A stretch of 64,000 nt of DNA from CAVVFX01 sp963747535 (lineage in GTDB: Bacteria > Acidobacteriota > Terriglobia > Bryobacterales > Bryobacteraceae), in the NCBI GenBank assembly GCA_963747535.1, contig CAVVFX010000017.1, positions 992,001 through 1,056,000 of the forward strand, in the 5' to 3' direction. Every line of letters starts with the position of its first letter. Positions within the stretch are counted from its first letter, which is position 1. Positions 26,624 through 35,335 of the stretch are shown in pieces. The position numbers and the translations under genes are program-made. The notes under the pieces are model-generated. The model did no database searches, was not told where the DNA came from, and worked only from the letters and a program-made list of their open reading frames with translations.

Positions 26624-26650
26624 GCCGGGCCGGTCGTGAGTCGGCCCGGC
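26624..26650 (-). terminator. GC-rich hairpin between fliC and fliD
   Basis: A perfect 9-bp stem, GCCGGGCCG with CGGCCCGGC, loop of nine bases, lies 39 bases beyond the fliC stop. No long T-run follows on the minus strand, so it may act as a weak or RNA-stabilising structure rather than a classical terminator. Confidence 0.5.
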
Positions 26651-26688
26651 TACATCACTGATGTTAGAAGTTTGCTGGCCTGCCTAGG

Positions 26689-28200
26689 TTATTGGAATAG
26701 TTTAAGCAAGGCCTGCGGCTCCGCATTCGCCTGCGCCATGGCGGCGATCGATGTCTGTTGCAAGACCTGCGCCTTGGTCAGGTTTGCTGCCTCTTGGGCA
26801 ACGTTGGCATCCCGGATTTGGGATTCTGCCGAAGAGTAGTTCGTAATCTGCGATTGCGCCAGATTGATAGCGTAATTGAGAGTGTTTTCGCCAGCGCCGA
26901 TTTTGCCCTGGGTCTGTCCCAGGCTGGCGAGCGCCGAGGTAATGGCGTTGATCGCGTTCTGCGGATTGGCATTGCTGGTCGTCGCTGCGATCGATGAGAA
27001 TGAGGTACCGGCAACGCCGTTGGCCCCAAAGGTGCCGGCCTGGACGGAGTCGTCCGCAATCGTGAAGGCGGTAGAGCCCTGAAAGCTGATGCCGGTGCCG
27101 GTGGTGGCCTGGTCGACTACGGCAGTCAAGGTGGTTACGCCGGCTGTTTTGAGCGCTTGATTGATGGTATCCACACTGGCTTGAATGTTAGCGGGAGACT
27201 CGGTCAGCCCCGTCCCAGTCCCAGTCGCGGGAAGATTAACGCCAATCTGGGTTCCAGCAACCGTGATCTGGATATCGTTGCCACCCCCCGCGGCTCCAAC
27301 GTAAGTATAGTTGTTCAAACCCGTATTGTTAGCCGTTTCAGCAGTCGTGGTCACCAGATTAGCGTTCCCACTCGCACCTGCCGCTATGCCTGACACAGAA
27401 AATGCTGCGGCCGATTGGAATTGCAGTTGTCCCTGTTGGTTGAGGCTCGCTGTGATCGAGAGGTTCGCGGCTTGAAGTTTGGTATTCAGTTCGTCCACCT
27501 GACTCTGGAGAGTATCGTTAGCCTTCCCGGTGATCGCGATGGTCGTGGTCGGGTTCGCTGCGGTGTTAGCCCCAGTGACGAACGTGAAAGTAGCGGTATC
27601 ATTTGCCACGACTACGCTGGCGGCAGGGGCGGTGCCTCCCCCAATGACTGCGGGCCCATTCGTGAGCACGTTGGTTTGACCAATACCGAGGGAGTTCGAA
27701 TCCACTCCGCTGTTGGTGAGGTCGACGTTAACAGACGAGTTCGTATTGGCGTCCTGGCCGCCTCCAATATAAACGGAGATGTTCCTTTCGTTGGTATTGT
27801 TAGTCGCGCCGAGGCCGATGTTGTCTGCCTGCCGGTTGATTTCGCTCAGCAGTGATTGATATTCGTTGTTCAGCGTCGAGCGGTCGCCTGTAAAAGTGCT
27901 CGAAGCCGACTCGGTGGCCAGCGTCTGGAGCCGGTCCAGCATGGTCGAGACGTTGTCCAACCCGCCATCCATAATCTGCAACTGGCTGGAACCATCGTTG
28001 GCGTTCAGGACACCCTGGTTCAGTTCCGCGATCTGATCGCGATACTGGTTGGCCACGGCCAATCCGGCTGCGTCGTTGCCGGCGGAGTTGATTCGGTAGC
28101 CCGAGGTCAATTGCTGAATGGTGTTGCTCTGGAACTGGCTGTTGACATTCAGGTTTTGCTGCGCAATAAGAGAATCTACGTTGGTTTGAATCGAGAGCAT
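26689..28200 (-). CDS. fliC: Flagellin FliC with a central domain shared with FlgL
   Basis: 503 residues. The conserved D0/D1 ends are clear: QLTSGYRINSAGNDAAGLAVANQ near residue 30-52, and at the C-terminus NTLNYAINLAQSQITNYSSA, RDANVAQEAANLTKAQVLQQ and QALLKLF. Between them is a long surface region. Residues about 200-391 (NDTATFTFVTGANTAANPTT … ISFQGSTAFTIADD) align along their whole length with residues 167-349 of FlgL in this same locus. That is unusual, because filament and junction proteins normally resemble each other only in their ends. A sigma-28-like promoter lies about 90 bases upstream. It is a single gene between csrA and fliD. Confidence 0.95.
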   Translation of the reverse strand: MLSIQTNVDSLIAQQNLNVNSQFQSNTIQQLTSGYRINSAGNDAAGLAVANQYRDQIAELNQGVLNANDGSSQLQIMDGGLDNVSTMLDRLQTLATESASSTFTGDRSTLNNEYQSLLSEINRQADNIGLGATNNTNERNISVYIGGGQDANTNSSVNVDLTNSGVDSNSLGIGQTNVLTNGPAVIGGGTAPAASVVVANDTATFTFVTGANTAANPTTTIAITGKANDTLQSQVDELNTKLQAANLSITASLNQQGQLQFQSAAAFSVSGIAAGASGNANLVTTTAETANNTGLNNYTYVGAAGGGNDIQITVAGTQIGVNLPATGTGTGLTESPANIQASVDTINQALKTAGVTTLTAVVDQATTGTGISFQGSTAFTIADDSVQAGTFGANGVAGTSFSSIAATTSNANPQNAINAITSALASLGQTQGKIGAGENTLNYAINLAQSQITNYSSAESQIRDANVAQEAANLTKAQVLQQTSIAAMAQANAEPQALLKLFQ

Positions 28201-28288
28201 TGCCTTTTCCTATCGGAGATACTTCCCGGCTCCTTGCCAGGCCCGGGTTCTCCGTTGCCGGATACCCGAGGTATCTGCGTTCACTAAT

Positions 28289-28316
28289 ACATCGGCAGGT
28301 TGCCGCATGAACTTTA
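28289..28316 (-). promoter_or_regulatory. Sigma-28-type promoter for fliC
   Basis: On the minus strand: TAAAGTTC (28316-28309), 12 bases, GCCGATGT (28296-28289). The family consensus is TAAAGTTT-N11-GCCGATAA. The predicted start is near 28282, leaving a leader of about 80 bases before fliC. Confidence 0.75.
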
Positions 28317-28364
28317 GAGCCGCGACCCGACTTCCCCGGAAATTTTCCCATGGCGCGCTCAGGG

Positions 28365-28619
28365 TCATTCAATTAGTCTTTCTCCGGTCCTCAAACGGGA
28401 TTTGAGCATGGTCGCCGCCAGTGACAAAATATGTGGCGGGGGCACAGCTCGCGAAGCATCGCGGTTAAACTCCTCAGTCTGGCGTAGTTCCTTGCGAAGA
28501 ACGAGCAGTTCGCGCGGCGCCGAAATCCCCAGTTTCACCCGGTTCCCCGTGATTTCCAGAACCTGAATTTCGATGTCATCGCCCAAAAGCACGGATTCAT
28601 TTGACCGGCGCCGGATCAT
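28365..28619 (-). CDS. csrA: Carbon storage regulator CsrA
   Basis: 84 residues from the ATG at 28619, which overlaps the fliW stop (ATGA). A longer open frame exists upstream but only encodes fliW sequence in another frame. The protein begins MIRRRSNESVLLGDDIEIQV and continues VLEITGNRVKLGISAPREL, the full CsrA core, with the RNA-binding VKLGI strand and APREL; the ~25-residue tail is longer than in short CsrA proteins. CsrA represses translation, notably of flagellin mRNA, and is antagonised by FliW, encoded just upstream. The fliW-csrA-fliC order fits this three-part control. Confidence 0.94.
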   Translation of the reverse strand: MIRRRSNESVLLGDDIEIQVLEITGNRVKLGISAPRELLVLRKELRQTEEFNRDASRAVPPPHILSLAATMLKSRLRTGERLIE

Positions 28620-29074
28620 GAGCACATCGAACCTCCCTCCCGCGCCTGGAGCGGGAAGCGAAAAGGATAGCGATCTTCGCTCTGAATCGCCTGCACTCCC
28701 CGGCGGTTCCGCAGATTGACGAGGATTGGCGCGCGGAGATTTGCGGTGGCCGTGCCGTCCTCTCCAAAACACAGCAACGCGAGGCAAAGCGCTTGAGGAC
28801 CGCGCACGCCGTCAAGACCGAGATCAATCACCGTAAGATCTTCGGAGTTGGCTGAAAGCTGGTAATCCGTCACCAGACAGTTTACCGGGGCAGCCACGAA
28901 ACACAACTCCGAAGTTCGCAGACTCTGCAGATAAACCAGTGGAAGTTGATCGGGCACCTCGACCGGAAGGAAGTCTGTCTCACGGGGAAAACCAGGCAAG
29001 CCGTTCGGGAAAATGAATTGCTCACCCGGAGCGAACTCAACAACTCCGAAATTGCGGCTGGGCACTTTGGGCAT
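28616..29074 (-). CDS. fliW: Flagellar assembly factor FliW
   Basis: 152 residues. FliW binds flagellin and CsrA and thereby relieves translational repression when flagellin is exported. Family features are FGVVEFAPGEQFIFPNGLPGFP at the start, then FLPVEVPDQLPLVYLQSL and LRAPILVNLRNRRGVQAIQ with YPFRFPL near the end. The gene is followed by csrA with a 4-base overlap, and fliC is next. The ~75-base gap upstream shows no sigma-28 match, so it may be read from the HEAT-gene promoter. Confidence 0.92.
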   Translation of the reverse strand: MPKVPSRNFGVVEFAPGEQFIFPNGLPGFPRETDFLPVEVPDQLPLVYLQSLRTSELCFVAAPVNCLVTDYQLSANSEDLTVIDLGLDGVRGPQALCLALLCFGEDGTATANLRAPILVNLRNRRGVQAIQSEDRYPFRFPLQAREGGSMCS

Positions 29075-29150
29075 TATCTGTACCCTTAGTGCGCGTCCAG
29101 GGCGGAAGTTCTCAGAATTTTTGAGAAGGCGCTGGAGTAAGGCCGCGGTT

Positions 29151-30833
29151 TCAACAGTTCAATTCAAAGATGCCGCTCTCACCTGAAGACTCTTCGGTGC
29201 GGACCGCAACCTGCACTTGTCGCACCTTTGTGTCGGCGGTACAGGTCGCCAGGTAACGATGTGAGAGTCCCCTATAGAATCCGGAGAGAGTCTTGGTGAC
29301 ATTCTCAGATACTGCGTAAAAGCCCCCGGTTGCCTGGCAGATTTCGCGAACCTCTTCATCGCGGGACCCGCAGACCGCGTGCACCATAACGTGCGCCTCC
29401 TGGGCCGCGGCCGTGAGGCTGACAGGATCAATCCCCCGAGCAACTTCGGGACGAAACAGAAAGATATGAGCGCTGCTTCTCGATGGACGAAGTTTCTCAC
29501 ACAACCCCAAGAATGCGCCCGTAAAATCAAGGCAGGCGGCGGTTTCGATCGCCTTTCGAAGATCATCCGTATTTCCCACAGCATAGATCTTGGATATTTC
29601 AGTGCGGTCCATCCGCACCCCAAAAAGGGTTTCGGGTCTGCTGAGACGCTCCCCCGCAACGGAACCTGAATATTGGGAGAAAAGCCATCCGTCGCCAACC
29701 CGCCGCTGCTCGAAACACTCTTGCAGCGCCTGCCGGTAAGCCAGACCTCTTTCTCCCATCTGGTCGGCGATTCGTGGGACCAGAAACGCCGCCGAGATCC
29801 GGCGATTGTAGTCCTGTTCCTTGATCGAGTAGCGATAGACGAACTCGCCATCCACTAGAATCCGGAATTTGGTTGCCGCGATGCCGGGGATCGGTTTGCC
29901 GCCGTCCGAAACCCCAAAAGGAACCTTTAACGTGGTCCCTTCAAAGACTGGCCTACCCAGAATCCGAACATCCAGAACTAGATCCTGCGCGCTTTCTTGC
30001 CCGCGCAGCTTTCGAATGGCGCGGAATGCGGCGGCCTTGATGGTCTCATTCGGATCGGTCACAATCCTGGCCAGCAACGGCAGGAATCGTGTGTCTCCGG
30101 TTTCGCTCATCGCCCACACCGCAGTGGCGCGAAACGCCGGATCCGGCCGGAAGGCCATATCATATAGGTTGGCAATCGCATTTGCTTCCCCCATTCGGTA
30201 AAGGGCCACCAGTGCGTTGCCAGACACTCGGTTGTTTGAATCCGATGCAGCTGTACGGAACAAGGGTTGGAGATCTTCGGCTACGGCTGGCCCGGCCGAT
30301 TCGATTGCGTTGGCCCGAACGCGCGAGTCGTCCTCCATTAAGCGTCTTTCAAACCAGGTGCGATTCCCGTTCCCTTCTCCTGCCAGAAGCGCGACCTTCG
30401 CACGGATTCGCGCGTTAGGGTGACGCACAAGAGGAGTCAAGAGCGGGCGAAAGCTGGCCGCGTCGGGCATGGACTTCAGCAGGCCAAGGATACGCTCGAG
30501 GCATTCCGGGGTCTCCACGTCACTTCGTTCTAGAACAAAACCGACCAGTTTCGCCGGTAGTTGAGGGTCTACCCGTCGGGCTATCGCGACTATACTTTCA
30601 GCTTTCTTCATGGGTGTCGAGGGGTCGGTCAGGCATGGGATCAGTAGATTGTTGGTCCAAAGCAGCGCTACCAGGTAGCGTTGCACGCGCTCTGAATCTT
30701 CACCCCCGAGTAATTCGATCGCCGCGGCACAGAACTCCGCGGGGGAGTACTCAAGTAAGTCCCGGATCTCTCGTCCGCGGGTCAGTGGCTGGGTCAAAAA
30801 ATCGCCAGCAAGCTTTTTCAATTCCGTTATCAT
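29151..30833 (-). CDS. HEAT-repeat protein with VWA-like C-terminal domain, flagellar locus
   Basis: 560 residues from the ATG at 30833 (MITELKKLAGDFLTQPL), which has GAGGG eight bases upstream; a TTG at 30848 is also in frame. The first half is HEAT-like, with helical pairs (PNARIRAKVALLAGEGNG, RVRANAIESAGPAVAEDL, NRVSGNALVALYRMGEANA, FRATAVWAMSETGDTRFLP, ETIKAAAFRAIRKLRG). The second half looks like an acidobacterial VWA-type domain: a leader strand block (VPFGVSDGGKPIPG … KFRILVDGE), then AFLVPRIADQMGE where a MIDAS DxSxS would be, DFTGAFLGLCEKL, and CQATGGFYAVSENV. The MIDAS serines and Asp are missing. No known flagellar family matches. It lies between motB and fliW. Confidence 0.7.
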   Translation of the reverse strand: MITELKKLAGDFLTQPLTRGREIRDLLEYSPAEFCAAAIELLGGEDSERVQRYLVALLWTNNLLIPCLTDPSTPMKKAESIVAIARRVDPQLPAKLVGFVLERSDVETPECLERILGLLKSMPDAASFRPLLTPLVRHPNARIRAKVALLAGEGNGNRTWFERRLMEDDSRVRANAIESAGPAVAEDLQPLFRTAASDSNNRVSGNALVALYRMGEANAIANLYDMAFRPDPAFRATAVWAMSETGDTRFLPLLARIVTDPNETIKAAAFRAIRKLRGQESAQDLVLDVRILGRPVFEGTTLKVPFGVSDGGKPIPGIAATKFRILVDGEFVYRYSIKEQDYNRRISAAFLVPRIADQMGERGLAYRQALQECFEQRRVGDGWLFSQYSGSVAGERLSRPETLFGVRMDRTEISKIYAVGNTDDLRKAIETAACLDFTGAFLGLCEKLRPSRSSAHIFLFRPEVARGIDPVSLTAAAQEAHVMVHAVCGSRDEEVREICQATGGFYAVSENVTKTLSGFYRGLSHRYLATCTADTKVRQVQVAVRTEESSGESGIFELNC

Positions 30834-30846
30834 ACTTACTGCCCTC

Positions 30847-30874
30847 AAATCGACGGATATGCGGAAAAACTTTA
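30847..30874 (-). promoter_or_regulatory. Possible sigma-28-type promoter before the HEAT/VWA gene
   Basis: Minus strand TAAAGTTT (30874-30867), 12 bases, GTCGATTT (30854-30847). The -35 is perfect but the -10 is weaker, and the predicted start falls at about 30840, only a few bases from the ATG and inside its GAGGG. Either the transcript starts earlier, or this is a near-leaderless message or a chance match. Confidence 0.4.
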
Positions 30875-31579
30875 GGGTGTTCCGCCCGGTTCTTTCTGTA
30901 CGGCTTCACGGCTCAACACAACGATATCGACGCGCCGGTTGCGGGCGCGCCCTTCCTCTGTGTCATTAGAAGACACCGGGGCAGTGTCGGCGTATCCGGC
31001 TACTGCCATGCGGGCGGGGCCTATGTCGAAGCGCTCCGCCAGAAGTTCCAGCACCGCGATGCTGCGAGCCGACGACAACTCCCAGTTATTCTGGAACCGC
31101 TCATTATGAATCGGCAGGGAGTCGGTGTGTCCTTCCAGACGGATCGGGTTATCGATCCGGGCGATGGCGACCGCGATTTTTCCCAGCGTCGGGTACATTG
31201 CAGGATCAAACTCCGCCGCGCCAGAGTGGAAGAATGCCGTCTGATTCAGTGTGATCACCAGTCCTCTCGCGTCCAGCCAGACCCTCACCTGGTGGTTTTC
31301 CACCTCCGGTTCCAGGGACTGCACGAGGTCTGCATAGGTGGAATTGAGTACGGGCTCTCCCGGGGCCTTCGGCTGCGGGAGGGAGCCGCGCCTGACGCCG
31401 GAATGTTCAATGGCACTCTCGACAGCCTGTGCGAATGTGCGCACTTTCTCTTTATCGGCGTTGGATGCCGCGAACAACACCACAAATAGAGCGAACAGCA
31501 GGGTGATGAAATCGGCGTAGGATACCAGCCAGCGCTCGTGACTGGGGGATGTATGACCTTTGCTGCTTCGGAGAGTCAT
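30872..31579 (-). CDS. motB: Flagellar motor stator protein MotB (OmpA C-terminal domain)
   Basis: 235 residues. A short basic N-terminus (SSKGHTSPSHERWLVSYADF) leads into one transmembrane helix (FITLLFALFVVLFAASN), with Asp at SYAD in the position of the proton-carrying residue, then a periplasmic linker and a peptidoglycan-binding OmpA domain (IRLEGHTDSLPI, NWELSSARSIAVLELL, RARNRRVDIVVL). It anchors the stator to the wall. The start overlaps motA by four bases. Confidence 0.94.
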   Translation of the reverse strand: MTLRSSKGHTSPSHERWLVSYADFITLLFALFVVLFAASNADKEKVRTFAQAVESAIEHSGVRRGSLPQPKAPGEPVLNSTYADLVQSLEPEVENHQVRVWLDARGLVITLNQTAFFHSGAAEFDPAMYPTLGKIAVAIARIDNPIRLEGHTDSLPIHNERFQNNWELSSARSIAVLELLAERFDIGPARMAVAGYADTAPVSSNDTEEGRARNRRVDIVVLSREAVQKEPGGTP

Positions 31580-32421
31580 CCTATTTGGGTCACCTTTTCC
31601 GGCGCTTCGCCGTCCGTCTTAAGAACTTCTGCCGTTCGACCGCTGGAGAGGTAGGCATCCAGTTGCAATTGAATCAGTCGTGGATTGGTACCGGCCGCAA
31701 TGGCCAGGACACCTGCCAGAATCAGTTCGCGAAGCTCAACTGACTTATCGCCGCGCGCCAGAATCTTGGCTGCCACGGGCAGGAGGAGGATATTCGCGAG
31801 TGCCACGCCATAAACTGTCGCGACAAAGGCCACGGCAATTCCGCGCCCAACCTCTTCGAGATGGTCCAGATGTTTCATTACCTGAATCAGACCGAGCACC
31901 GCGCCGATGATTCCGATAGTGGGGGCATACCCTCCCCCGGCTTCAAAAACCGATGCATCGGCTTCGCACCTTTTCTGCTCGATGCCGATTTCGATCTCCA
32001 TGATGTGTCGAAGTTCGCGGGAGTCAATGCCGTCGGCCGCGATTCCCAAGGCCTTGCGCAGAAAGGGATCCTGGGTGGTCCGCGCCTCATTTTCGAGCGA
32101 AGCGATCCCCACCCGGCGAACCTGCCGGGCGAGATCGACTAAATGGTCCGATATTTCATTTACTCCCGGTTCGTCCGGAGCAATCAGAATGTTCCTCAGG
32201 CGGCCACACGCGCTCCGAATCGTATCAAAAGGCTTGCTGATCAATACGGCGCCGACCGTCCCGCCCAGTACAATCGCGGCCGCGGTAATCTGCGCGACGT
32301 CGTGTATGTGCCCGCCTTCCAGGACGAGCCCACCTAGAATTCCCCCAAACGCCAGAGCCAGTCCTCCAAAGGTGCCCCAATCAATTCTGCCGGCTAGTCC
32401 CCGGCCGGATGCTTTCAACAT
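31576..32421 (-). CDS. motA: Flagellar motor stator protein MotA
   Basis: 281 residues. MotA forms the ion channel of the stator with MotB. Membrane helices are visible near residues 15-35 (FGGLALAFGGILGGLVL), 45-60 (ITAAAIVLGGTVGAVLI), about 170-190 (TIGIIGAVLGLIQVM) and 200-220 (GIAVAFVATVYGVALANILLLPVAA). The cytoplasmic loop has RRVGIASLENEA and DPFLRKALG, the conserved stretch holding the charged residues that touch FliG. It lies between flbD and motB. Confidence 0.95.
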   Translation of the reverse strand: MLKASGRGLAGRIDWGTFGGLALAFGGILGGLVLEGGHIHDVAQITAAAIVLGGTVGAVLISKPFDTIRSACGRLRNILIAPDEPGVNEISDHLVDLARQVRRVGIASLENEARTTQDPFLRKALGIAADGIDSRELRHIMEIEIGIEQKRCEADASVFEAGGGYAPTIGIIGAVLGLIQVMKHLDHLEEVGRGIAVAFVATVYGVALANILLLPVAAKILARGDKSVELRELILAGVLAIAAGTNPRLIQLQLDAYLSSGRTAEVLKTDGEAPEKVTQIG

Positions 32422-32430
32422 TCCTGATCC

Positions 32431-32628
32431 TCACAACGTGGCGGGGAGGCCGGCCTGGCGAAAAATGCGGATCAAGGCTGCGATCTGCTCAGGAGTTTCC
32501 TGAACCGTGAGACGATTCCCGGATACCAAGGTCAAAACGGTGTCAGGCACGCGTTCAACGATCTCGATCAGATCCGAATTCACGAAGACCGGATCTCCAC
32601 ATAATCGCGTCAACTGAATCACTGCCAA
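32431..32628 (-). CDS. flbD: Flagellar FlbD family protein
   Basis: 65 residues: MAVIQLTRLCGDPVFVNSDLIEIVE, then a TVLTLVSGNRLTVQETPEQI segment. This is the whole FlbD (Pfam FlbD) domain, which accompanies flagellar operons in Firmicutes, spirochaetes and acidobacteria. Its role is not firmly known. Here it is placed between fliM and motA with a 9-base gap to motA. Confidence 0.9.
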   Translation of the reverse strand: MAVIQLTRLCGDPVFVNSDLIEIVERVPDTVLTLVSGNRLTVQETPEQIAALIRIFRQAGLPATL

Positions 32629-32681
32629 TGCTCCTCATTTGCCATCGTCGGAACGAACTCGAAATGCCAGCCCGTCATTTG

Positions 32682-33695
32682 TCAACCCGGCTCGCCTCCA
32701 GCCACGGCAGCGGAAACCAGCCCGCCCGAGGTTGAAGGCGTCGGACGTTCGATCAAATTTTGCACCTCGAAAGCCAGTTTTTCACCCGAGGAAACCATGC
32801 GGCCCCGAAACTTCCGCGTCCCGTTGACACTGCAGTCCAGCGGACGGCGAAGCGGATAGTCGAAGCTGAGGGTATCGCCCTGTTCCAGACGGATCAGGTC
32901 CTCCATGCGAATGGTCGGCCCCTCCAAACGTGCTTCGAGCGTCATGCCGGACTCCCGGATCAGGTCCAGCACCCGCATCTGCTCGAGATCGGTCGACTCC
33001 GTTTTCCGCACGGACCATTGCATGTCGAACTTCTGCCGCATCATCTTGATGATGATCGAGGGCATGGCGATGTTCATCATTCCGACGCTGTCGCCAATGC
33101 GGATCTCGACAGCGATGGTTACCACCGCCTCACTAGGGGCCAGAATTCGCAGGAATTGTGGTTCGGTTTCGAGCGATTCGATAGAAAAATCGATTTGCGT
33201 AATCCCTTTCCAGGCTTCCCGCAAGTCGCGCAGGATGATCCGGAAGAGTCCGTCCAGCAGGCTCTGCTCGATCTCGGTGATCTCCCGCTGGAGGTTCATC
33301 AGGCTATTTCCACTCCCCCCCAACAGAATCTCGAGAATCGGAAAGATGAGAGAAGAGTTCATTTCGAGAACCGCGTTACCGTCGTAGGGGCGCAATCCCA
33401 AAGCCACGATGCACGTCGGCGAGGGCAGGCATTCCAGAAACTCGGCATAGGAAAGCTGCTCGACGCTGACCAGGTTGACGATCAGATAGGCGCGCAGGTA
33501 TGCCGAGAGGCTGGACACAAGATTGCGCACAAAATTGTCATGCAGGACGTGGATCGCGCGAAGCTGGGATTTGGCGATACGGTCCGGCCGGCGAAAGTCG
33601 AACGGAGCTGCCTTTCGCGCGTTGACATCGCTCTTGCGGGCTTGGAGGCTTTGGAATACGGCGTCAATTTCCTGCTGAGAAAGTTGCCGGCTCAT
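32682..33695 (-). CDS. fliM: Flagellar motor switch protein FliM
   Basis: 337 residues. The N-terminal LSQQEIDAVFQSL is the CheY-P-binding peptide; the middle CheC-like domain (LHDNFVRNLVSSLSAYLRAYL, PILEILLGGSG, LEPLR-like ITEIEQSLLDGLFRIIL) binds FliG; the C-terminal SpoA domain (GDTLSFDYPLRRPLDCSVNG) forms the C-ring with FliN. The retained CheY-binding motif implies chemotactic switching was present, though no cheY is in this window. A sigma-28-like promoter with the correct 11-base gap lies about 65 bases upstream, so fliM heads a fliM-flbD-motA-motB unit. Confidence 0.95.
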   Translation of the reverse strand: MSRQLSQQEIDAVFQSLQARKSDVNARKAAPFDFRRPDRIAKSQLRAIHVLHDNFVRNLVSSLSAYLRAYLIVNLVSVEQLSYAEFLECLPSPTCIVALGLRPYDGNAVLEMNSSLIFPILEILLGGSGNSLMNLQREITEIEQSLLDGLFRIILRDLREAWKGITQIDFSIESLETEPQFLRILAPSEAVVTIAVEIRIGDSVGMMNIAMPSIIIKMMRQKFDMQWSVRKTESTDLEQMRVLDLIRESGMTLEARLEGPTIRMEDLIRLEQGDTLSFDYPLRRPLDCSVNGTRKFRGRMVSSGEKLAFEVQNLIERPTPSTSGGLVSAAVAGGEPG

Positions 33696-33758
33696 GGATT
33701 CTCACCTGTGGTCAATGAGGCGGTTGAAGGTTACGCTCTTCAATGCGCCTACATTTGA

Positions 33759-33785
33759 CTATCGGAAGAATCCGGAAAAACTTTA
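33759..33785 (-). promoter_or_regulatory. Sigma-28-type promoter for fliM-flbD-motA-motB
   Basis: Minus strand TAAAGTTT (33785-33778), 11 bases, TCCGATAG (33766-33759), against TAAAGTTT-N11-GCCGATAA. Predicted start near 33752, 57 bases before the fliM ATG. Confidence 0.75.
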
Positions 33786-33790
33786 ACGAT

Positions 33791-35335
33791 TTATCCAAGA
33801 TAATCGAAAAGAGTCGTTTGGGGGAACTTGGCTTCGGCGTCGAGCGCGGCCTGTTGCTGCGTCTCTCCTTCGGTTAAGGTTTCGGCAGCCTGCACCGTGT
33901 TCGTGTCGCGCATCGCGGAGATTTGCTGTTGCAGGCCCACATTCTCCGTATTGAGTTGATTGACCGCTGCGTCGAGCCGGTTTTCCGCGGACCCGTAGAA
34001 GACATCCTGCGAGTTCAGATATTGGGACGCGGCGTCAAGCGATGTTTGAGCCGCGGAAATCCCTGCAGTATCGTTATTTGAGAGGGCAACACGGAGCGAG
34101 TTGAGCGCTGCGAAAACGTTGTCAGACGCTAGTGAATCGTCTGCATTGCGGTGATCAAACAGGTCCTGCGCACTCTGGCCCACCGTGATAGACGTGTGAT
34201 CCCCCAAATCGACGCGGCCGGTTACCTGCTGCGGGGCAATCAGACGGTCGACGCCGTTCGTCAGCGTTGCGCCAGCGTTGCCGTCGAGCACAAACGTGCC
34301 GGAGGCCTGGTGATCGTCGGAAATTGAGAAATCGGTGGAGCCCTGAAAGCTGATCGTGTTGGCCTGGGTCAAATCGAGAACTGCGCTTACGCTGCTTATA
34401 CCTTGCGCTTGAAGCGCCGTATTAATGGCATCCACATCGGCTTGGGTAGGTGCTGTCGGGTTCGCAAGAGTGGCAGTAGCGCTGGCTCCTCCTACCGTGA
34501 TTTCAACGTCATTACCCCCGCCCGCAGCCGCCGACTGTCCTGTGAATGAATACTCGTTCAAACCCGTATTGTCAGCCGTTTCAGCCGTGGTGCTGACAAG
34601 GTTAGCGGCGGTTCCCGCTACGGCGCTTACAGAAAATGCGCTGTCTGATTGGAATTGCAGTTCGCCACTCAGATCGAGGCTGGCGGAAATCCCAAGGCCC
34701 TGAGCCGTAAGTTGAGAATTCAGTTCGTTTATTTGATCTTGCAGAGTGTCGCCGGTTTGGCCGGTGATGGTTATCGTCGTACTCGGATTCGCGGCATTGT
34801 TAGCCGGAGTGACAATGGTAAAGCTAGCCGTGTCGTTGGGGTTGATCGCCACGGCTGGTGGGTCGCCCACCGCGACGGGAGGCGGGTTCAGATCCAACGC
34901 GTAAGGCTGTGAAAGGGTCTGGTCGCCGCCGAAAATGTATTGGCCCGAGACCTGCGTGGCAGCGAGGGCAACCATTTGCTGTTGAATGGTTTCTACCTGT
35001 TGCGCGAGTTGTGTCCGGGTTGCGGCGCTGGCTGACGAACTCGCGCCTTCGGCACCGAGGCTGGAGGCCTGTTGCAGTAACTGTATCGCGGAACTGACGG
35101 CTTGGTCTGCGCTGGAAACCGTGGACTGAACGCTCGACAGATTCTCCAAAACTGTCTGGTTGTAGCTTTGGTCGGCCATCAATTGCAACAGAGGACTGAC
35201 CTGGTCGGGGGCGTCCGAGGGTTGGTTGATGCTGTAGCCGGAGGTCAGTTGCTCGGTCGTTGTCGCCATCAGCGACTGCAAACTGGACAGGTTGTTCAAG
35301 AACTGATTCGTTGCCGGACTGAGTGATGAGATCAT
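33791..35335 (-). CDS. flgL: Flagellar hook-associated protein 3 (FlgL) carrying a FliC-like insert
   Basis: 514 residues, much longer than the usual ~300 for FlgL. The N-terminus has TEQLTSGYSINQPSDAPDQVSP and the junction-specific VSGQYIFGGDQTLSQPY; the C-terminus has RLDAAVNQLNTENVGLQQQIS and RDTNTVQAAETLTEGETQQQ. Between them, residues about 167-349 are a domain homologous to the middle of FliC in this locus (NDTASFTIVTPANNAANPST … ISFQGSTDFSISDD). FlgL connects the hook to the filament. Its start and the flgK stop share one base (TAATG), so the two are translationally coupled. Confidence 0.9.
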   Translation of the reverse strand: MISSLSPATNQFLNNLSSLQSLMATTTEQLTSGYSINQPSDAPDQVSPLLQLMADQSYNQTVLENLSSVQSTVSSADQAVSSAIQLLQQASSLGAEGASSSASAATRTQLAQQVETIQQQMVALAATQVSGQYIFGGDQTLSQPYALDLNPPPVAVGDPPAVAINPNDTASFTIVTPANNAANPSTTITITGQTGDTLQDQINELNSQLTAQGLGISASLDLSGELQFQSDSAFSVSAVAGTAANLVSTTAETADNTGLNEYSFTGQSAAAGGGNDVEITVGGASATATLANPTAPTQADVDAINTALQAQGISSVSAVLDLTQANTISFQGSTDFSISDDHQASGTFVLDGNAGATLTNGVDRLIAPQQVTGRVDLGDHTSITVGQSAQDLFDHRNADDSLASDNVFAALNSLRVALSNNDTAGISAAQTSLDAASQYLNSQDVFYGSAENRLDAAVNQLNTENVGLQQQISAMRDTNTVQAAETLTEGETQQQAALDAEAKFPQTTLFDYLG

